Below are positions 14,840 to 14,888 of a DNA stretch of 14,888 bases, one piece after another. The notes below the pieces were generated by a model. The model had not been told where the DNA came from, searched no databases, and was given only the letters and a program-made list of their open reading frames with translations. The position numbers were made by a program, and so were the translations under genes. The stretch is from Microcaldota archaeon (lineage in GTDB: Archaea > Micrarchaeota > Micrarchaeia > Norongarragalinales > UBA8480). How positions within the stretch are numbered: position 1 is the first letter of the stretch; each line of letters begins with the position of its first letter. Location: assembly GCA_023247085.1 (NCBI GenBank), contig JAHFHC010000024.1, positions 1 through 14,888 on the forward strand. The letters are read 5' to 3'.

Positions 14840-14888
14840 CAAGCCACATAGTAAAAAAATAAAAACAAAATCCAGAAATTCTTTTTGG

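Overview
The window is archaeal. The 16S rRNA gene (minus strand) carries archaeal signatures: a GTTGATCC 5' end, AACTTAAAGGAATTGGCGGGG, and a CACCTCC 3' end. It is followed by a tRNA-Ala gene in the 16S-23S spacer. The RNA genes contain introns with bulge-helix-bulge (BHB) splice sites. The protein genes (PAC2 proteasome chaperone, paired TadB/TadC-like membrane proteins, an archaeal-type cold-shock protein, DUF998, large signal-peptide proteins) suit a small-genome archaeon, probably of the DPANN group. The exact lineage cannot be read from the window.

Layout. 1-2453, minus strand: rRNA operon with leader, 16S, tRNA-Ala(TGC) and the start of the 16S-23S spacer; 23S is not reached. 2454-2756: rRNA upstream region. 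2757-6665, minus: two small coiled-coil membrane proteins, a DUF998 membrane protein and a large membrane-anchored metzincin-like protease. 6793-7999, plus: cold-shock protein, a structured non-coding stretch, then a Rieske ferredoxin and an unrecognised small protein. 8119-8304, minus: tRNA-Leu(TAG). 8405-11288, minus: operon of HAD phosphatase, TadB-like, TadC-like and PAC2 chaperone. 11389-11907, plus: P-loop kinase. 11900-14284, minus: large secreted Cys-rich repeat protein. 14350-14806, minus: tRNA-Gly(TCC) and tRNA-Pro(GGG).

The outstanding feature is the RNA genes. Each of the four tRNAs is interrupted twice, always once in the T-loop at 59/60. The second intron is at 37/38 (Ala, Gly) or 53/54 (Leu, Pro). 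In Leu and Pro the two introns leave a six-nucleotide exon, TTCAAA or TTCGAA. Applying one rule (cut after the second base of each three-base bulge) restores a normal tRNA in every case. The same rule removes a 65-nt intron from the 690 loop of 16S. Most of these introns, and the 16S-23S spacer, share a module: a CCTTTTCTTTT/AAAAGAAAAGG hairpin plus a further AAAAGAAAA copy. It was not seen in any protein gene of the window. This looks like a family of related RNA introns or a small element that lives in stable RNA genes.

The protein genes include two large exported proteins (protease and Cys-rich repeat protein) and a TadB/TadC pair without its ATPase. This suggests investment in the cell surface, but no dedicated system is complete within the window.
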